Positions 7,662 to 16,208 of a stretch of 64,000 bases of DNA are shown one piece after another. The position numbers were made by a program, and so were the translations under genes. The number at the start of each line of letters is the position of its first letter. Position 1 is the stretch's first letter. The notes under the pieces are model-generated. The model saw only the letters and a list, made by a program, of their open reading frames with translations. It did not search any database and was not told where the DNA came from. Source of the stretch: Coriobacteriia bacterium (GTDB taxonomy: Bacteria > Actinomycetota > Coriobacteriia > Anaerosomatales > SLCP01); NCBI GenBank assembly GCA_030603745.1, contig JAUVXE010000001.1, positions 1 through 64,000 of the forward strand, given 5' to 3'.

Positions 7662-8308
7662 TGGGCGATCGCCTCACCCGCGTGGTCCGCGGCACCGTGG
7701 GACGACTCGTTCTCGCCGCCTACCGCACGCGCTTCTGCGGCGTCGAGCGCGTCCCGGAGGGCGGCGCGATCCTCGCCGGCAACCACGTCTCCTATCTCGA
7801 CCCGGTGCTGCTGTGGTGCGGATCGCCTCGGCCGACGCACTTCATGGCGAAGTCCGAGCTCTGGGACGTCCCGGTGGTGGGCTGGGCGCTGCCCCGCCTG
7901 CTCGCGTTCCCCGTGCGCAGAGGGGCCGCCGACCGGCAGGCGATCGCGACGGCGACCGAGCGCGCGTCGGCCGGCGCGCTCATCGGCATCTTCCCCGAGG
8001 GGACCCGCCAGCGGCCCGGCGCCCACGACGACCTCGGCGAGGCGAACGAAGGGGTCGCGTTCATCGCGATGCGTGTGGGCGTGCCGGTGGTCCCGGTGGG
8101 CATCGCCGGCACGGAGCGGGCGCTCCCGGCGGGCGCGAGGCTTCCGCGATTCCCCCGGGTCACGGTACGCTACGGTGAGCCGGTCGACCCTTCGGCGTAC
8201 ACGGAGGGCTCGCGCAAGGAACGCCTCGAGGCCATGACCGCCGAGGTCATGCGTCGCATCGCGGCCGCGCGCGACGACGCGAGGGAGGATGGTGCTGGAT
8301 GCAGGTGA
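7661..8308 (+). CDS. plsC: 1-acyl-sn-glycerol-3-phosphate acyltransferase
   Basis: A 215-residue acyltransferase making phosphatidic acid from lysophosphatidic acid at the membrane. The HX4D active-site motif is NHVSYLD (H42, D47), the phosphate-binding motif is FPEGTRQ (111-117), and VPVVPVGIAGTE is the block IV equivalent. The N-terminal segment VGRLVLAAYRTRF can insert at the membrane surface. It overlaps cmk by one base and the ispH start by 10 bases. PlsY and GpsA, encoded further along the same block, supply its substrate. Confidence 0.9.
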   Translation: MGDRLTRVVRGTVGRLVLAAYRTRFCGVERVPEGGAILAGNHVSYLDPVLLWCGSPRPTHFMAKSELWDVPVVGWALPRLLAFPVRRGAADRQAIATATERASAGALIGIFPEGTRQRPGAHDDLGEANEGVAFIAMRVGVPVVPVGIAGTERALPAGARLPRFPRVTVRYGEPVDPSAYTEGSRKERLEAMTAEVMRRIAAARDDAREDGAGCR

Positions 8309-9132
8309 GGGTGGCCCGGCACGCGGGCGTGTGCTACGGGGTCGAGCGGGCGCTCGAGCTCGCCGAGGACGTCGCGACCACCGGAGCGCCGGTCCACACC
8401 CTCGGCCCGCTGATCCACAACCCTCAGGCGGTCGCGGCACTTCGCGGTCAGGGCGTGGAGGTGGCCGAGACGCTCGAGGACGTCTGTGACGGCACGCTCG
8501 TGATCCGCACGCATGGGGTGGACCCGGCGATCATCGACGCCGCGCGCGAGAAGGGCCTCGACGTGGTCGACGCCACGTGCCCGTTCGTGAGCAAGGCCCA
8601 CGACGCGGCGCGGCTCCTGATCGACGAGGGCTACTCGGTCATCGTGGTGGGGGAGGCCGACCATCCCGAGGTCGAGGGCATCCGCGCGCACGCCGGCCAC
8701 GAGGCGCTCATCGTCGAGTCGGCCGCCGAGCTGCCCTCGCCGCTCCCGGGGCGCAGGATCGGGATCGTGGTGCAGACGACGCAGTCCGCCGAACGTCTCG
8801 AGGAGGTCGTCGCCGCGATCCTCCCGCGCGCCGCCGAGCTCAGGATCTTCAACACCATCTGCTCGGCCACCGCGCAGCGCCAGCGCTCCGCCGAGGAGCT
8901 CGCACGCGACGTCGACGTCATGGTGGTGGTGGGTGGCCGCAACTCGGGCAACACCGCACGGCTCGTCGAGATCTGCGCGACCGTCAACGCCCGCACCCAT
9001 CACGTCGAGACCGCAGACGAGCTCGACCCGACGTGGTTCGAGGGCGCCGCGCTCGTGGGCGTGACCGCGGGCGCCTCGACGCCCGACCGCCAGATGGCCG
9101 ACGTGATCGAGGCCATCGAGTCCCTCGGCTGA
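8299..9132 (+). CDS. ispH: 4-hydroxy-3-methylbut-2-enyl diphosphate reductase
   Basis: A 277-residue iron-sulfur enzyme for the last step of the MEP isoprenoid pathway, producing IPP and DMAPP. The three cluster cysteines are C12 (GVCYGVERAL), C94 (DATCPFVSKAH) and C188 (NTICSATAQRQ). Substrate-binding elements include LGPLIHNPQ, IRTHGV and GVTAGASTPD. The start codon lies inside plsC behind GGGAGGAT. The - or + neighbours contain no other MEP gene, so this placement follows the usual cmk-plsC-ispH synteny rather than a pathway operon. Confidence 0.95.
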   Translation: MQVRVARHAGVCYGVERALELAEDVATTGAPVHTLGPLIHNPQAVAALRGQGVEVAETLEDVCDGTLVIRTHGVDPAIIDAAREKGLDVVDATCPFVSKAHDAARLLIDEGYSVIVVGEADHPEVEGIRAHAGHEALIVESAAELPSPLPGRRIGIVVQTTQSAERLEEVVAAILPRAAELRIFNTICSATAQRQRSAEELARDVDVMVVVGGRNSGNTARLVEICATVNARTHHVETADELDPTWFEGAALVGVTAGASTPDRQMADVIEAIESLG

Positions 9133-9133
9133 C

Positions 9134-10504
9134 ATGGGCGGGCGCCCGACATACGGCACCCCGCACGGGCAGGACCCGACGGGCGCCACACCGTCCGGTG
9201 GCGGCCTGGTCGCTCACGTCGAGTCCGGCTCGGCGGCCGCGCGCGCCGGCGTGTCGCCCGGCGATCGGATCTTCGCCGCCAACGGACGCGTGCTCACCGA
9301 CGTGCTCGCCTGGTCGTGGGAGAGCGACGGCGCCGAGGTCGCAGCCACGGTCGTTGGGGAAGCGAGCGGCGCCGGGCGCGAGATCACGCTGCGTCGGGAG
9401 CCCGGCGAATCGTGGGGGATCACGTTCTCCTCGGCCCTCTTCGACCCGGTGCGTACGTGCCGCAACTCCTGCGCCTTCTGCTTCATGACCCAGCTCCCCC
9501 GGGGGTTGCGCCGCGCCCTGTACGTGCGCGACGACGACTACCGCCTCTCCTTCCTCCACGGCAACTTCATCACGCTCACCAACCTGACCGACGACGACGT
9601 CTCGCGCATCGTCACCGAGCACCTCTCGCCGCTCCACGTCTCCCTGCACGCCGTGACGCCCGAGGTCCGCTCCCGCCTCGTCTGCGCCCGCGACGACCGG
9701 GCGCTCGAGCGGTTCGACGAGCTCGTGGAGGGCGGCATCGACCTGCACGTCCAGATCGTGCTCGTCCCCGGCGAGAACGACGCCGAGGAGCTCCGGCGCA
9801 CGCTCACGTGGCTCGCGGAGCGTGAGGGCGTGCGCTCGGTGGGGATCGTCCCGCTCGGCTTCACCGCCCACCAGACCCGTTTCTCCGCCTCCTACGACGA
9901 CCCCGTCGCCGCGGCCCGGCTCCTCGACACGATCGCGCCCTGGGCCTCGGCGATGCGCGCGCGCGACGGCGTGGGCTGGGTCTACGCCGCCGACGAGTTC
10001 TACCTCACCGCGCGTCGCGAGGTCCCTCCCGCCGAGGAGTACGACGGCTTCCCGCAGTACGAGAACGGGATCGGCCTCGTGCGCGCCTTCCTCGACGAGT
10101 GGGCGGCCCTCCTCGGCCAGTCCGAAGCCGGCGGGGTGAGTCACACGCCTCCCGTGCCGGAGTTCGCCACGGCGGTGGTCACCGGCACGATGTTCGCGCC
10201 GGTGCTCGAGCGGGCGCTCGCGGACTCGCCGCTGACCGCCTCTGTGAGCGTGCTCCCGGCCGCGAACCGGCTCTTCGGCGGGAACGTCGCGGTGACCGGG
10301 CTTCTCGGCGGGCGCGACATCGCGGACGCGGTCGCCTCGGCGGACCTCGGGGGCGAGACGAGGGTCCTCGTGCCGGACGTGGTCCTCAACGCCGACGGCC
10401 TGACCCTCGACGATCTCGACCGCGCCGGCGTCGAGCGGCTCGCGGGACGGCCCGTGACCGTGGTCGCCGCCAACGCGGAGGGCCTGCTCTCTGCTATCCT
10501 CTGA
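9134..10504 (+). CDS. DUF512 family PDZ / radical-SAM-like protein
   Basis: A 456-residue protein of a conserved but uncharacterised family normally found next to der in Clostridia and Coriobacteriia. Residues ~22-60 look like a PDZ half (LVAHVESGSAAARAGVSPGDRIFAANG). The cysteine set C109, C113, C116 (CRNSCAFC) is a CX3CX2C radical-SAM signature, followed by FMTQLPRGLRRALYVRDDDYRLSFLHGNFITLTNL, a hallmark of the family (quoted in parts: MTQLPRGLRR, RDDDYRLSF). The C-terminal DUF512 part includes VTGTMFAP, FGGNVAVTGLL and LVPDVVLN. An iron-sulfur/SAM enzyme is a fair inference; the substrate is unknown. Confidence 0.8.
   Translation: MGGRPTYGTPHGQDPTGATPSGGGLVAHVESGSAAARAGVSPGDRIFAANGRVLTDVLAWSWESDGAEVAATVVGEASGAGREITLRREPGESWGITFSSALFDPVRTCRNSCAFCFMTQLPRGLRRALYVRDDDYRLSFLHGNFITLTNLTDDDVSRIVTEHLSPLHVSLHAVTPEVRSRLVCARDDRALERFDELVEGGIDLHVQIVLVPGENDAEELRRTLTWLAEREGVRSVGIVPLGFTAHQTRFSASYDDPVAAARLLDTIAPWASAMRARDGVGWVYAADEFYLTARREVPPAEEYDGFPQYENGIGLVRAFLDEWAALLGQSEAGGVSHTPPVPEFATAVVTGTMFAPVLERALADSPLTASVSVLPAANRLFGGNVAVTGLLGGRDIADAVASADLGGETRVLVPDVVLNADGLTLDDLDRAGVERLAGRPVTVVAANAEGLLSAIL
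10492..10500 (+). promoter_or_regulatory. Extended -10 promoter element for der
   Basis: TGCTATCCT sits at the very end of the DUF512 gene, 53 bases before the der start. The same nine bases occur before glnS on the other strand. No convincing -35 is present. Confidence 0.35.
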
Positions 10505-10553
10505 CCCTGCAGGAGAAGGGCGTCCGGCCCGCTCGAGAACCTCGGAGAACCGC

Positions 10554-11864
10554 ATGTCGCTACCGATCGTCGCAGTCGTCGGCCGCCCCAACGTGGGCAA
10601 GTCGACGTTCGTCAACCGTATCGCCCAGTCCGCGGACGCGATCGTGCACGAGGCGCGGGGGGTGACCCGCGACCGCAGCTACCATCGGGCGGAGTGGAAC
10701 GGGCGGGACTTCATGCTCATCGACACCGGGGGCATCGAGAACACCAAGGACGACCCGTTCGCCGAGTCGATCACCGCACAGGCGCTCACCGCGACCACCG
10801 AGGCCGACGTCATCGTCGTGCTCGTCGACGGCACGACCGGGGTCACCGGGGAGGACGAGGAGGTCGCACGCAAGCTCAAGCGCGCGGCGTCGCCGATCTT
10901 CCTCGTGGTGAACAAGATGGACACGCCCAACCGGGTCGACGAGATCCACGAGTTCTGGGCGCTCGGCCTCGGCGAGCCGCACCCGGTGAGCGCGACCCAC
11001 GGTCACGGCACCGGTGACCTGCTCGACGAGATCGTCGCCGCGCTGCCCGAGCCGCGCCCGGTGACGGAGAGCGACGCCATCGACGTCGCCATCATCGGCA
11101 AGCCCAACGCCGGCAAGTCATCCCTGCTCAACCGCCTCGTGGGCACCGACCGGGCGATCGTGAGCGAGGTCGCGGGCACCACCCGTGACGCGCTCGACGT
11201 GCTCGTGGACCACGAGGGCCGCTCCTACCGGTTCGTCGACACCGCCGGGATCCGCCGCAAGGCCCGCATCGACGAGGACGTGGAGTACTACGGCTTCGTG
11301 CGCGCCATGCGGGCGATCGATACCGCCGAGGTCGCGCTCCTCGTGATCGACGCGACCGAGGGCGTCACCGATCAGGACCAGCGGGTGGCCCGCTTCGCGG
11401 CCGAACGCGGATGCGCGCTCATCATCCTGCTCAACAAGTGGGACCTCATCGACGATCCCGAGTGGCGCGACGAGCTCGACTACCAGCTCGAGGACCGCCT
11501 CGGCTTCGTGTCCTACGCACCGGTGCTCCGGATCAGCGCGCTCACGGGTGCGAAGGTGGGACGGATCTTCCGCGCCATCGACACCGCGTGGGGCAACTAC
11601 ACGCGCCAGATCCCCACGAGCCAGCTCAACCGGGTGCTCACCGAGATGCGCGAGTTCGGCCACACGGTGAGCAAGGGCGCGCGGACCCTGCGCATCCACT
11701 ACGTCACCCAGACGCGCATCGCCCCGCCCGGCTTCGCGTTCTTCGCCAACCATCCGCAGCTCGCCGACGACTCGTTCAAGCGCTACGTCGAGAACCGCCT
11801 GCGCGACGCGTTCGAGCTCACCGGCACGCCGATCATCCTCAAGGTCAAGCACAAGGACTCCTAG
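10554..11864 (+). CDS. der: Ribosome biogenesis GTPase Der (EngA)
   Basis: A 436-residue double-GTPase needed for 50S subunit maturation. The first G domain has GRPNVGKSTFVN (G1), DTGGIE (G3) and NKMD (G4). The second has GKPNAGKSSLLN near residue 180, DTAGIRRK and NKWDLI. A C-terminal KH-like domain follows (ISALTGAKVGRIF onward). Length and order are normal. The gene precedes plsY with a three-base gap. Confidence 0.95.
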   Translation: MSLPIVAVVGRPNVGKSTFVNRIAQSADAIVHEARGVTRDRSYHRAEWNGRDFMLIDTGGIENTKDDPFAESITAQALTATTEADVIVVLVDGTTGVTGEDEEVARKLKRAASPIFLVVNKMDTPNRVDEIHEFWALGLGEPHPVSATHGHGTGDLLDEIVAALPEPRPVTESDAIDVAIIGKPNAGKSSLLNRLVGTDRAIVSEVAGTTRDALDVLVDHEGRSYRFVDTAGIRRKARIDEDVEYYGFVRAMRAIDTAEVALLVIDATEGVTDQDQRVARFAAERGCALIILLNKWDLIDDPEWRDELDYQLEDRLGFVSYAPVLRISALTGAKVGRIFRAIDTAWGNYTRQIPTSQLNRVLTEMREFGHTVSKGARTLRIHYVTQTRIAPPGFAFFANHPQLADDSFKRYVENRLRDAFELTGTPIILKVKHKDS

Positions 11865-11867
11865 ACG

Positions 11868-12536
11868 ATGGCGCTCCCGCTGCAACTCGGCGCCGTGATC
11901 GTCGCGGCCTATCTCATCGGCGCCGTGCCCAACGCGCTCATCATCGGGCGTGCCGCGTACCGGACCGACGTCCGCGAGCACGGGTCGGGCAACCTCGGCG
12001 CCACCAACGCGTGGCGCGTCCTCGGGTGGAAGGCCGGCGTGGCCGTGCTCGTGCTCGACGCCGCCAAGGGGGCGCTTGCCGTCTGGATCGCCACGCTCGT
12101 CCACCCCGGCGCCCCCGCGGACACCGTCCACGACTGGTTCCTCATCGCGGCGGCGATGTCTGCGGTGGTGGGGCACTCCTACTCGCCCTACGTCCGCTTC
12201 TCGGGCGGCAAGGGGGTCGCGACCGCCGCGGGCGCGCTGCTCGTGATGACCCCGCTCGCCTGGGTGATCCTGCTCACGACGTTTCTCGTGGTCACGTTCA
12301 CCTCTCGCATGGTCAGCCTCGGCTCGGTGGTGATCGCCGCGCTCTTCCCGCTGCTCGTCCTCGTGCTCTATGCGGATCGCACCCCCTTCATCTACTTCGC
12401 GTTCTTCGCCGCGTCGCTCGTGATCTGGCGCCACCGCGGCAACATCGGGCGTATCATGAGGCGTGAGGAGTCCAAGATCTCCCTCGGCGGGCGACGCGGG
12501 GCCGAGGACACGGAAGAGGAGGGGTCCACGCGATGA
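11868..12536 (+). CDS. plsY: Acyl-phosphate:glycerol-3-phosphate acyltransferase
   Basis: A 222-residue integral membrane enzyme that starts phospholipid synthesis by acylating glycerol 3-phosphate. The family motifs are present: GSGNLGATNAWRVLG (motif 1), VGHSYSPYVRFSGGKGVAT (motif 2) and IYFAFFAASLVIWRHRGNIGRI near the C-terminus (motif 3 region). Hydrophobic segments are at residues ~5-25, 45-68, 80-100, 115-160. A polar tail of ~25 residues follows. Its stop overlaps the gpsA start (ATGA), so the acyl acceptor synthase is coupled to the acyltransferase. Confidence 0.93.
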   Translation: MALPLQLGAVIVAAYLIGAVPNALIIGRAAYRTDVREHGSGNLGATNAWRVLGWKAGVAVLVLDAAKGALAVWIATLVHPGAPADTVHDWFLIAAAMSAVVGHSYSPYVRFSGGKGVATAAGALLVMTPLAWVILLTTFLVVTFTSRMVSLGSVVIAALFPLLVLVLYADRTPFIYFAFFAASLVIWRHRGNIGRIMRREESKISLGGRRGAEDTEEEGSTR

Positions 12537-13552
12537 GCCGGGTCGCCGTCATCGGGGCGGGTTCGTGGGGGACCGCGATCGCGGCGGTCCTCGGCGCCAA
12601 GGGGCTGCCGGTCACGGTGTGGGCCCGCTCGGCCGAGGTGGTCTCAGGCATCGAGGAGACCCGCCGCAACCCCCGCTACCTCGAGAGCGTGGAACTCGCG
12701 CCCTCCGTGCGGGCCACGGGTGACCTCGAGGCGGCCGTGCGTGACGCGGAGGTCGTGGTCGTCGCCACGCCGTCCAAGGCGGTCCGCGCGACCGCCGAGG
12801 CGATGCGGCCCCACCTGGCCGCCGCCGTTCCGGTGGTCTCGCTCGCCAAGGGTCTCGAGCCCGGCTCGCTCGTGTCCATGACCGAGCTGCTCGCCGAGGT
12901 CCTCGGCGGCCGAGAGCGCATGGCGGCCCTCTCAGGCCCCAACCACGCCGAGGAGGTCTCGCGCATGATCCCCTCGGCGACCGTGATCGCCGCTCACGAC
13001 GAGCGCGTCGGGATCGCGCTGCGTGACGTGTTCATGACGCCCTCGTTCCGCGTCTACACCAACTGCGACGTGGTGGGCGTGGAGCTCGCCGGCGCGTCGA
13101 AGAACGTCATCGCGGTCGCGGCGGGGATGTCTGACGGTCTCGGCTTCGGCGACAACACCAAGGCGACACTGATGACCCGGGGCCTCGCCGAGATGAGCCG
13201 CCTCGGCCGCGCCGCGGGCGCCAATCCGCTCACCTACATGGGACTCGCGGGCATGGGCGACCTCATCGCCACCTGCACCTCGCGCCACAGTCGCAATCGT
13301 GCGCTCGGGGAGCGGATCGCGCGCGGGGGCACGGTCGCGGACTTCGAGGCCGAGACGCACATGGTCGCCGAGGGCGCGACCTCGTGCGTGACCGTCGCCG
13401 AGCTCGGTGAGCGGCACGGCGTCGAGATGCCGATCACCGCCCAGGTGCGCGGGATCGTGCACGAGGGCGTGCCCACCTCGGCCGCCGTGAGCGCGCTGAT
13501 GGGCCGGGAGGCGACCGACGAGCTGCACGGCATGGGCCTGGTCGACGGATAG
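12533..13552 (+). CDS. gpsA: Glycerol-3-phosphate dehydrogenase [NAD(P)+]
   Basis: A 339-residue cytosolic enzyme reducing dihydroxyacetone phosphate to sn-glycerol 3-phosphate for PlsY. The nucleotide-binding motif GAGSWGTAIA lies at residues 7-16; further motifs are VVVATPSKAVR, LAKGLEPGSL, SGPNHAEEV, the catalytic lysine in GASKNVIAVAAG, and GLGFGDNTKATLMTRGLAEM. The C-terminal helical domain includes GMGDLIATCTSRHSRNR. ATG 12533 overlaps plsY by four bases. Confidence 0.95.
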   Translation: MSRVAVIGAGSWGTAIAAVLGAKGLPVTVWARSAEVVSGIEETRRNPRYLESVELAPSVRATGDLEAAVRDAEVVVVATPSKAVRATAEAMRPHLAAAVPVVSLAKGLEPGSLVSMTELLAEVLGGRERMAALSGPNHAEEVSRMIPSATVIAAHDERVGIALRDVFMTPSFRVYTNCDVVGVELAGASKNVIAVAAGMSDGLGFGDNTKATLMTRGLAEMSRLGRAAGANPLTYMGLAGMGDLIATCTSRHSRNRALGERIARGGTVADFEAETHMVAEGATSCVTVAELGERHGVEMPITAQVRGIVHEGVPTSAAVSALMGREATDELHGMGLVDG

Positions 13553-13565
13553 GAAGGACCCTCGC

Positions 13566-14237
13566 ATGACGGAACGGGTACTCATGGCGCCGTCGATCCT
13601 CTCGGCGGACTTCACCTCGCTCGGCGACGCGGTGCGCCTGGTCGCCGGGGGCGGCGCGGACCTCATCCACGTCGACGTCATGGACGGGCACTTCGTCCCC
13701 AACCTCACGATCGGCCCGCCGGTGGTCAAGGCGATCAAGCGCGTGACCGACGTCCCGCTCGACGTCCACCTCATGATCGAGAACGCCGAGGAGACCGTGG
13801 GCTGGTACCTCGACGCGGGAGCCGACCTCGTGGTCGTGCACGCCGAGGCCTGCGACCACCTGCACCGCGTGGTGCAGACGATCCACGCCGCGGGCGCGCA
13901 GGCCGGGGTCTCGCTCAACCCCGCCACGCCCGTCGAGGTGCTGCGCGACATCGTCGGCGACCTCGACCTCGTGCTGCTCATGAGCGTCAACCCCGGGTTC
14001 GGCGGACAGTCGTTCATCGGCCGCACCGTCGAGAAGGTCCGCCGCCTCTCCGCCCTCTGCGCCGAGGAGGGTGCCACGCCGCTCATCCAGGTCGACGGGG
14101 GCATCGACACGAACACCGCGCCGCTCGTGGTCGAGGCGGGCGCCCGGGTGCTCGTCGCGGGCAGCGCGGTCTTCTGCAAGGCCGACCCCGTGTCGGCGAT
14201 GAACGCCATCCGCGCGGCGGGTGAGCGGGTCTTGTAG
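13566..14237 (+). CDS. rpe: Ribulose-phosphate 3-epimerase
   Basis: A 223-residue TIM-barrel enzyme interconverting ribulose 5-phosphate and xylulose 5-phosphate. Visible are MAPSILSADFTSLGD at the start, HVDVMDGHFVPNLTIGP (metal and catalytic residues), DVHLMIENAEE, MSVNPGFGGQSFI and the second catalytic aspartate in QVDGGIDTNTAPLV. AGGAAGGA precedes the start. Its product pool feeds riboflavin synthesis (ribulose 5-phosphate is the RibB substrate), which gives its position before the rib operon some metabolic sense. Confidence 0.94.
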   Translation: MTERVLMAPSILSADFTSLGDAVRLVAGGGADLIHVDVMDGHFVPNLTIGPPVVKAIKRVTDVPLDVHLMIENAEETVGWYLDAGADLVVVHAEACDHLHRVVQTIHAAGAQAGVSLNPATPVEVLRDIVGDLDLVLLMSVNPGFGGQSFIGRTVEKVRRLSALCAEEGATPLIQVDGGIDTNTAPLVVEAGARVLVAGSAVFCKADPVSAMNAIRAAGERVL

Positions 14238-14254
14238 TACACTTTGCGTGTCTT

Positions 14255-14364
14255 TCTTCAGGGCGGGGTGAAACTCCCCACCGGCGGTGACAGCCCGCGA
14301 GCCCCGCAAGGGGCTGACCCGGAGGATTCCCGGGGCCGACAGTGAGAGTCTGGACGGGAGAAGA
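14255..14364 (+). ncRNA. FMN riboswitch (RFN element)
   Basis: Canonical conserved blocks are in order: TCTTCAGGGCGGGGTGAAA, CCCCACCGGCGGTGACAGCC, CGCGAGCCCC, a variable arm, GGCCGACAGTGAGAGTC, GGACGGGAGAAGA. The closing stem P1 pairs TCTTC (14255-14259) with GAAGA (14360-14364). The GAGAGGA ribosome site of ribD starts immediately at the 3' side of P1, so translation-level control by FMN is likely. A TACACT -10-like box at 14238-14243 could supply the transcript start. Confidence 0.95.
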
Positions 14365-14381
14365 GAGGAACGGTTCCGGGC

Positions 14382-15515
14382 ATGCGCCTGTTCTCCGACG
14401 CTGCCGCGTCGATCGACGACCCCTTCCTGCGTCGCGCCTACGACCTCGCCCTGCGCGGGGTCGGCTCGACCGCGCCCAACCCCGCGGTGGGTTGCGTGAT
14501 CGTCTCGGCCGGCGAGGTCGTTGGCGAGGGGTACCACGAGCGCGCTGGCGGTCCCCATGCCGAGGTCGTCGCGCTCGGCATGGCGGCGGGGCGCGCCCGC
14601 GGGGCCACCGCCTTCGTCACCCTCGAGCCGTGCGCGCACCACGGCCGCACGCCTCCGTGCACCGAGGCGCTGCTGGCGGCGGGCGTCACGCGCGTGGTGG
14701 CGGGGGCCGCAGACCCGGACCCGCTCGCGGCCGGGGGCGCCGTCGCGCTCCGCTCGGCGGGCGTGGAGGTCGTCTTCGCTCCCGATCCCGGCCCGTTCGA
14801 GGAGCTCACCGAGGGCTGGCGCACCTACCTGCGCTCGGGGATGCCGCTCGTCCGCGCCAAGGTCGCACTCTCACTCGACGGCAGGGTCGCCCTCGCCGAG
14901 GGCGTGCGCTCCGCGATCACCGGGAGCGGCGGCGGGCTCGTCACCATGCGTCTCCGCTCCCGGGCCGACGCCGTCGTGGTCGGCGCGCGTACTGCCGCCA
15001 TCGACGACCCCGCGCTCACGGCCCGCACCGCCGAGGGCGCGGACGCCCCCCGTCAGCCGCTGCGGGTGGTGCTCTGCCGAGACTCGGTTCCCGCGTCCCT
15101 CTCCCTGCTCGCCGACGGCCGCGGGCCGGTCACCCTGCTCGTCCCCGACGACGCAGCGCCCGAGACCGGGCTCCCCGACGATGTCGGGACCGTGCGCTAC
15201 GACCGCGCGGGCGGCGTGCGGTCCGCGCTCGGGACACTCGCCGAGGAGACCGGCGTCCGCGACCTGCTCGTAGAGCCGGGCGGACGGTTGTTCACCGCGC
15301 TTCTGACCGAGCGCGCGCTCGACGAGCTCGTCCTCGTGCACGCCGGCGGCTTCGCCGGGGGTGGGGCGCCGGGCATCTGCGCGGGAGGGGAGAGCGACCC
15401 CTTCGCGCAGACGACGTCGCTCGAACGATGGTTCACCCCGGTCGAGGCCGGTATCGTGGAGGAGTCGGCCGTGACGGTCTGGCGGCCCCAGGAGACGGCG
15501 CGAACACGCGCCTAG
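14382..15515 (+). CDS. ribD: Bifunctional riboflavin deaminase/reductase
   Basis: A 377-residue enzyme carrying out the second and third steps of riboflavin synthesis from GTP. The N-terminal deaminase has NPAVGCVIV, the zinc motif HAEVVAL, and LEPCAHHGRTPPC. The reductase half begins near residue 145 (LVRAKVALSLDGRVALAEGVRSAITG) and continues through DAVVVGARTAAIDDP and DLLVEPGGRLFTAL. ATG 14382 lies directly behind the FMN riboswitch. Confidence 0.94.
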   Translation: MRLFSDAAASIDDPFLRRAYDLALRGVGSTAPNPAVGCVIVSAGEVVGEGYHERAGGPHAEVVALGMAAGRARGATAFVTLEPCAHHGRTPPCTEALLAAGVTRVVAGAADPDPLAAGGAVALRSAGVEVVFAPDPGPFEELTEGWRTYLRSGMPLVRAKVALSLDGRVALAEGVRSAITGSGGGLVTMRLRSRADAVVVGARTAAIDDPALTARTAEGADAPRQPLRVVLCRDSVPASLSLLADGRGPVTLLVPDDAAPETGLPDDVGTVRYDRAGGVRSALGTLAEETGVRDLLVEPGGRLFTALLTERALDELVLVHAGGFAGGGAPGICAGGESDPFAQTTSLERWFTPVEAGIVEESAVTVWRPQETARTRA

Positions 15516-15539
15516 TACAGCGAAGGAAGGAACACGCCG

Positions 15540-16208
15540 ATGTTCACGGGACTCGTCGAGTCTGAAGGCATCATCACCCGTGTCGAGCGGGTCGCCGGTG
15601 GTATGCGCCTGGAGGTCTACGCCCCGGAGTTCGGCCGCGACATGTCGATCGGGGACTCGATCGCCGTCGACGGTTCGTGCCTGACCGTGGTCAAGTTCAT
15701 ACGCGGCGCGTTCATCGCCGACGTGAGCGAGGAGACGATGCGGCTGACGACCCTCGGCGCCCGCCGCCAGGGCGACAAGGTCAACCTCGAGCGCGCGCTG
15801 CGCCTCTCCGACCGCCTCGGCGGCCACATCGTGACCGGCCACGTCGACGCCATGGGCACGCTCGTGATGCGCCATGCGGCCGGCAACTCGACGATTTACC
15901 AGTTCTCGGCGCCGCCCGAGGTCATGGAGTACATCGTGCCCAAGGGATCGATCGCCGTCGACGGCATCTCTCTCACCGTGGCCCAGGTCCGCGACGACGC
16001 GTTCGCCGTCGCCGTCATCCCGCACACCGAGCAGTCCACCACCCTCGGGTCCAAACCCACGGGCGCGCCCGTCAACCTGGAGGTCGACATGATGGCGAAG
16101 TACGTGCAGCGGTTCGTCGCCGTCTACGCGGGCGCAGAGGACGAAGGTCTGCGACCCGGCCGCCGGGGGCTCGGCGATATGCTGCGCGACCTCGCCGAGG
16201 GACGGTGA
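15540..16208 (+). CDS. ribE: Riboflavin synthase, alpha subunit
   Basis: A 222-residue enzyme that dismutates two 6,7-dimethyl-8-ribityllumazines to riboflavin. It contains the tandem lumazine-binding repeats: [16 protein letters not shown]...DGSCLTVV (first) and [15 protein letters not shown]...[10 protein letters not shown] (second). AAGGAAGGA lies 8-9 bases before ATG 15540. The C-terminus carries ~25 residues past the second barrel. It overlaps the ribBA start by four bases. Confidence 0.94.
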   Translation: MFTGLVESEGIITRVERVAGGMRLEVYAPEFGRDMSIGDSIAVDGSCLTVVKFIRGAFIADVSEETMRLTTLGARRQGDKVNLERALRLSDRLGGHIVTGHVDAMGTLVMRHAAGNSTIYQFSAPPEVMEYIVPKGSIAVDGISLTVAQVRDDAFAVAVIPHTEQSTTLGSKPTGAPVNLEVDMMAKYVQRFVAVYAGAEDEGLRPGRRGLGDMLRDLAEGR

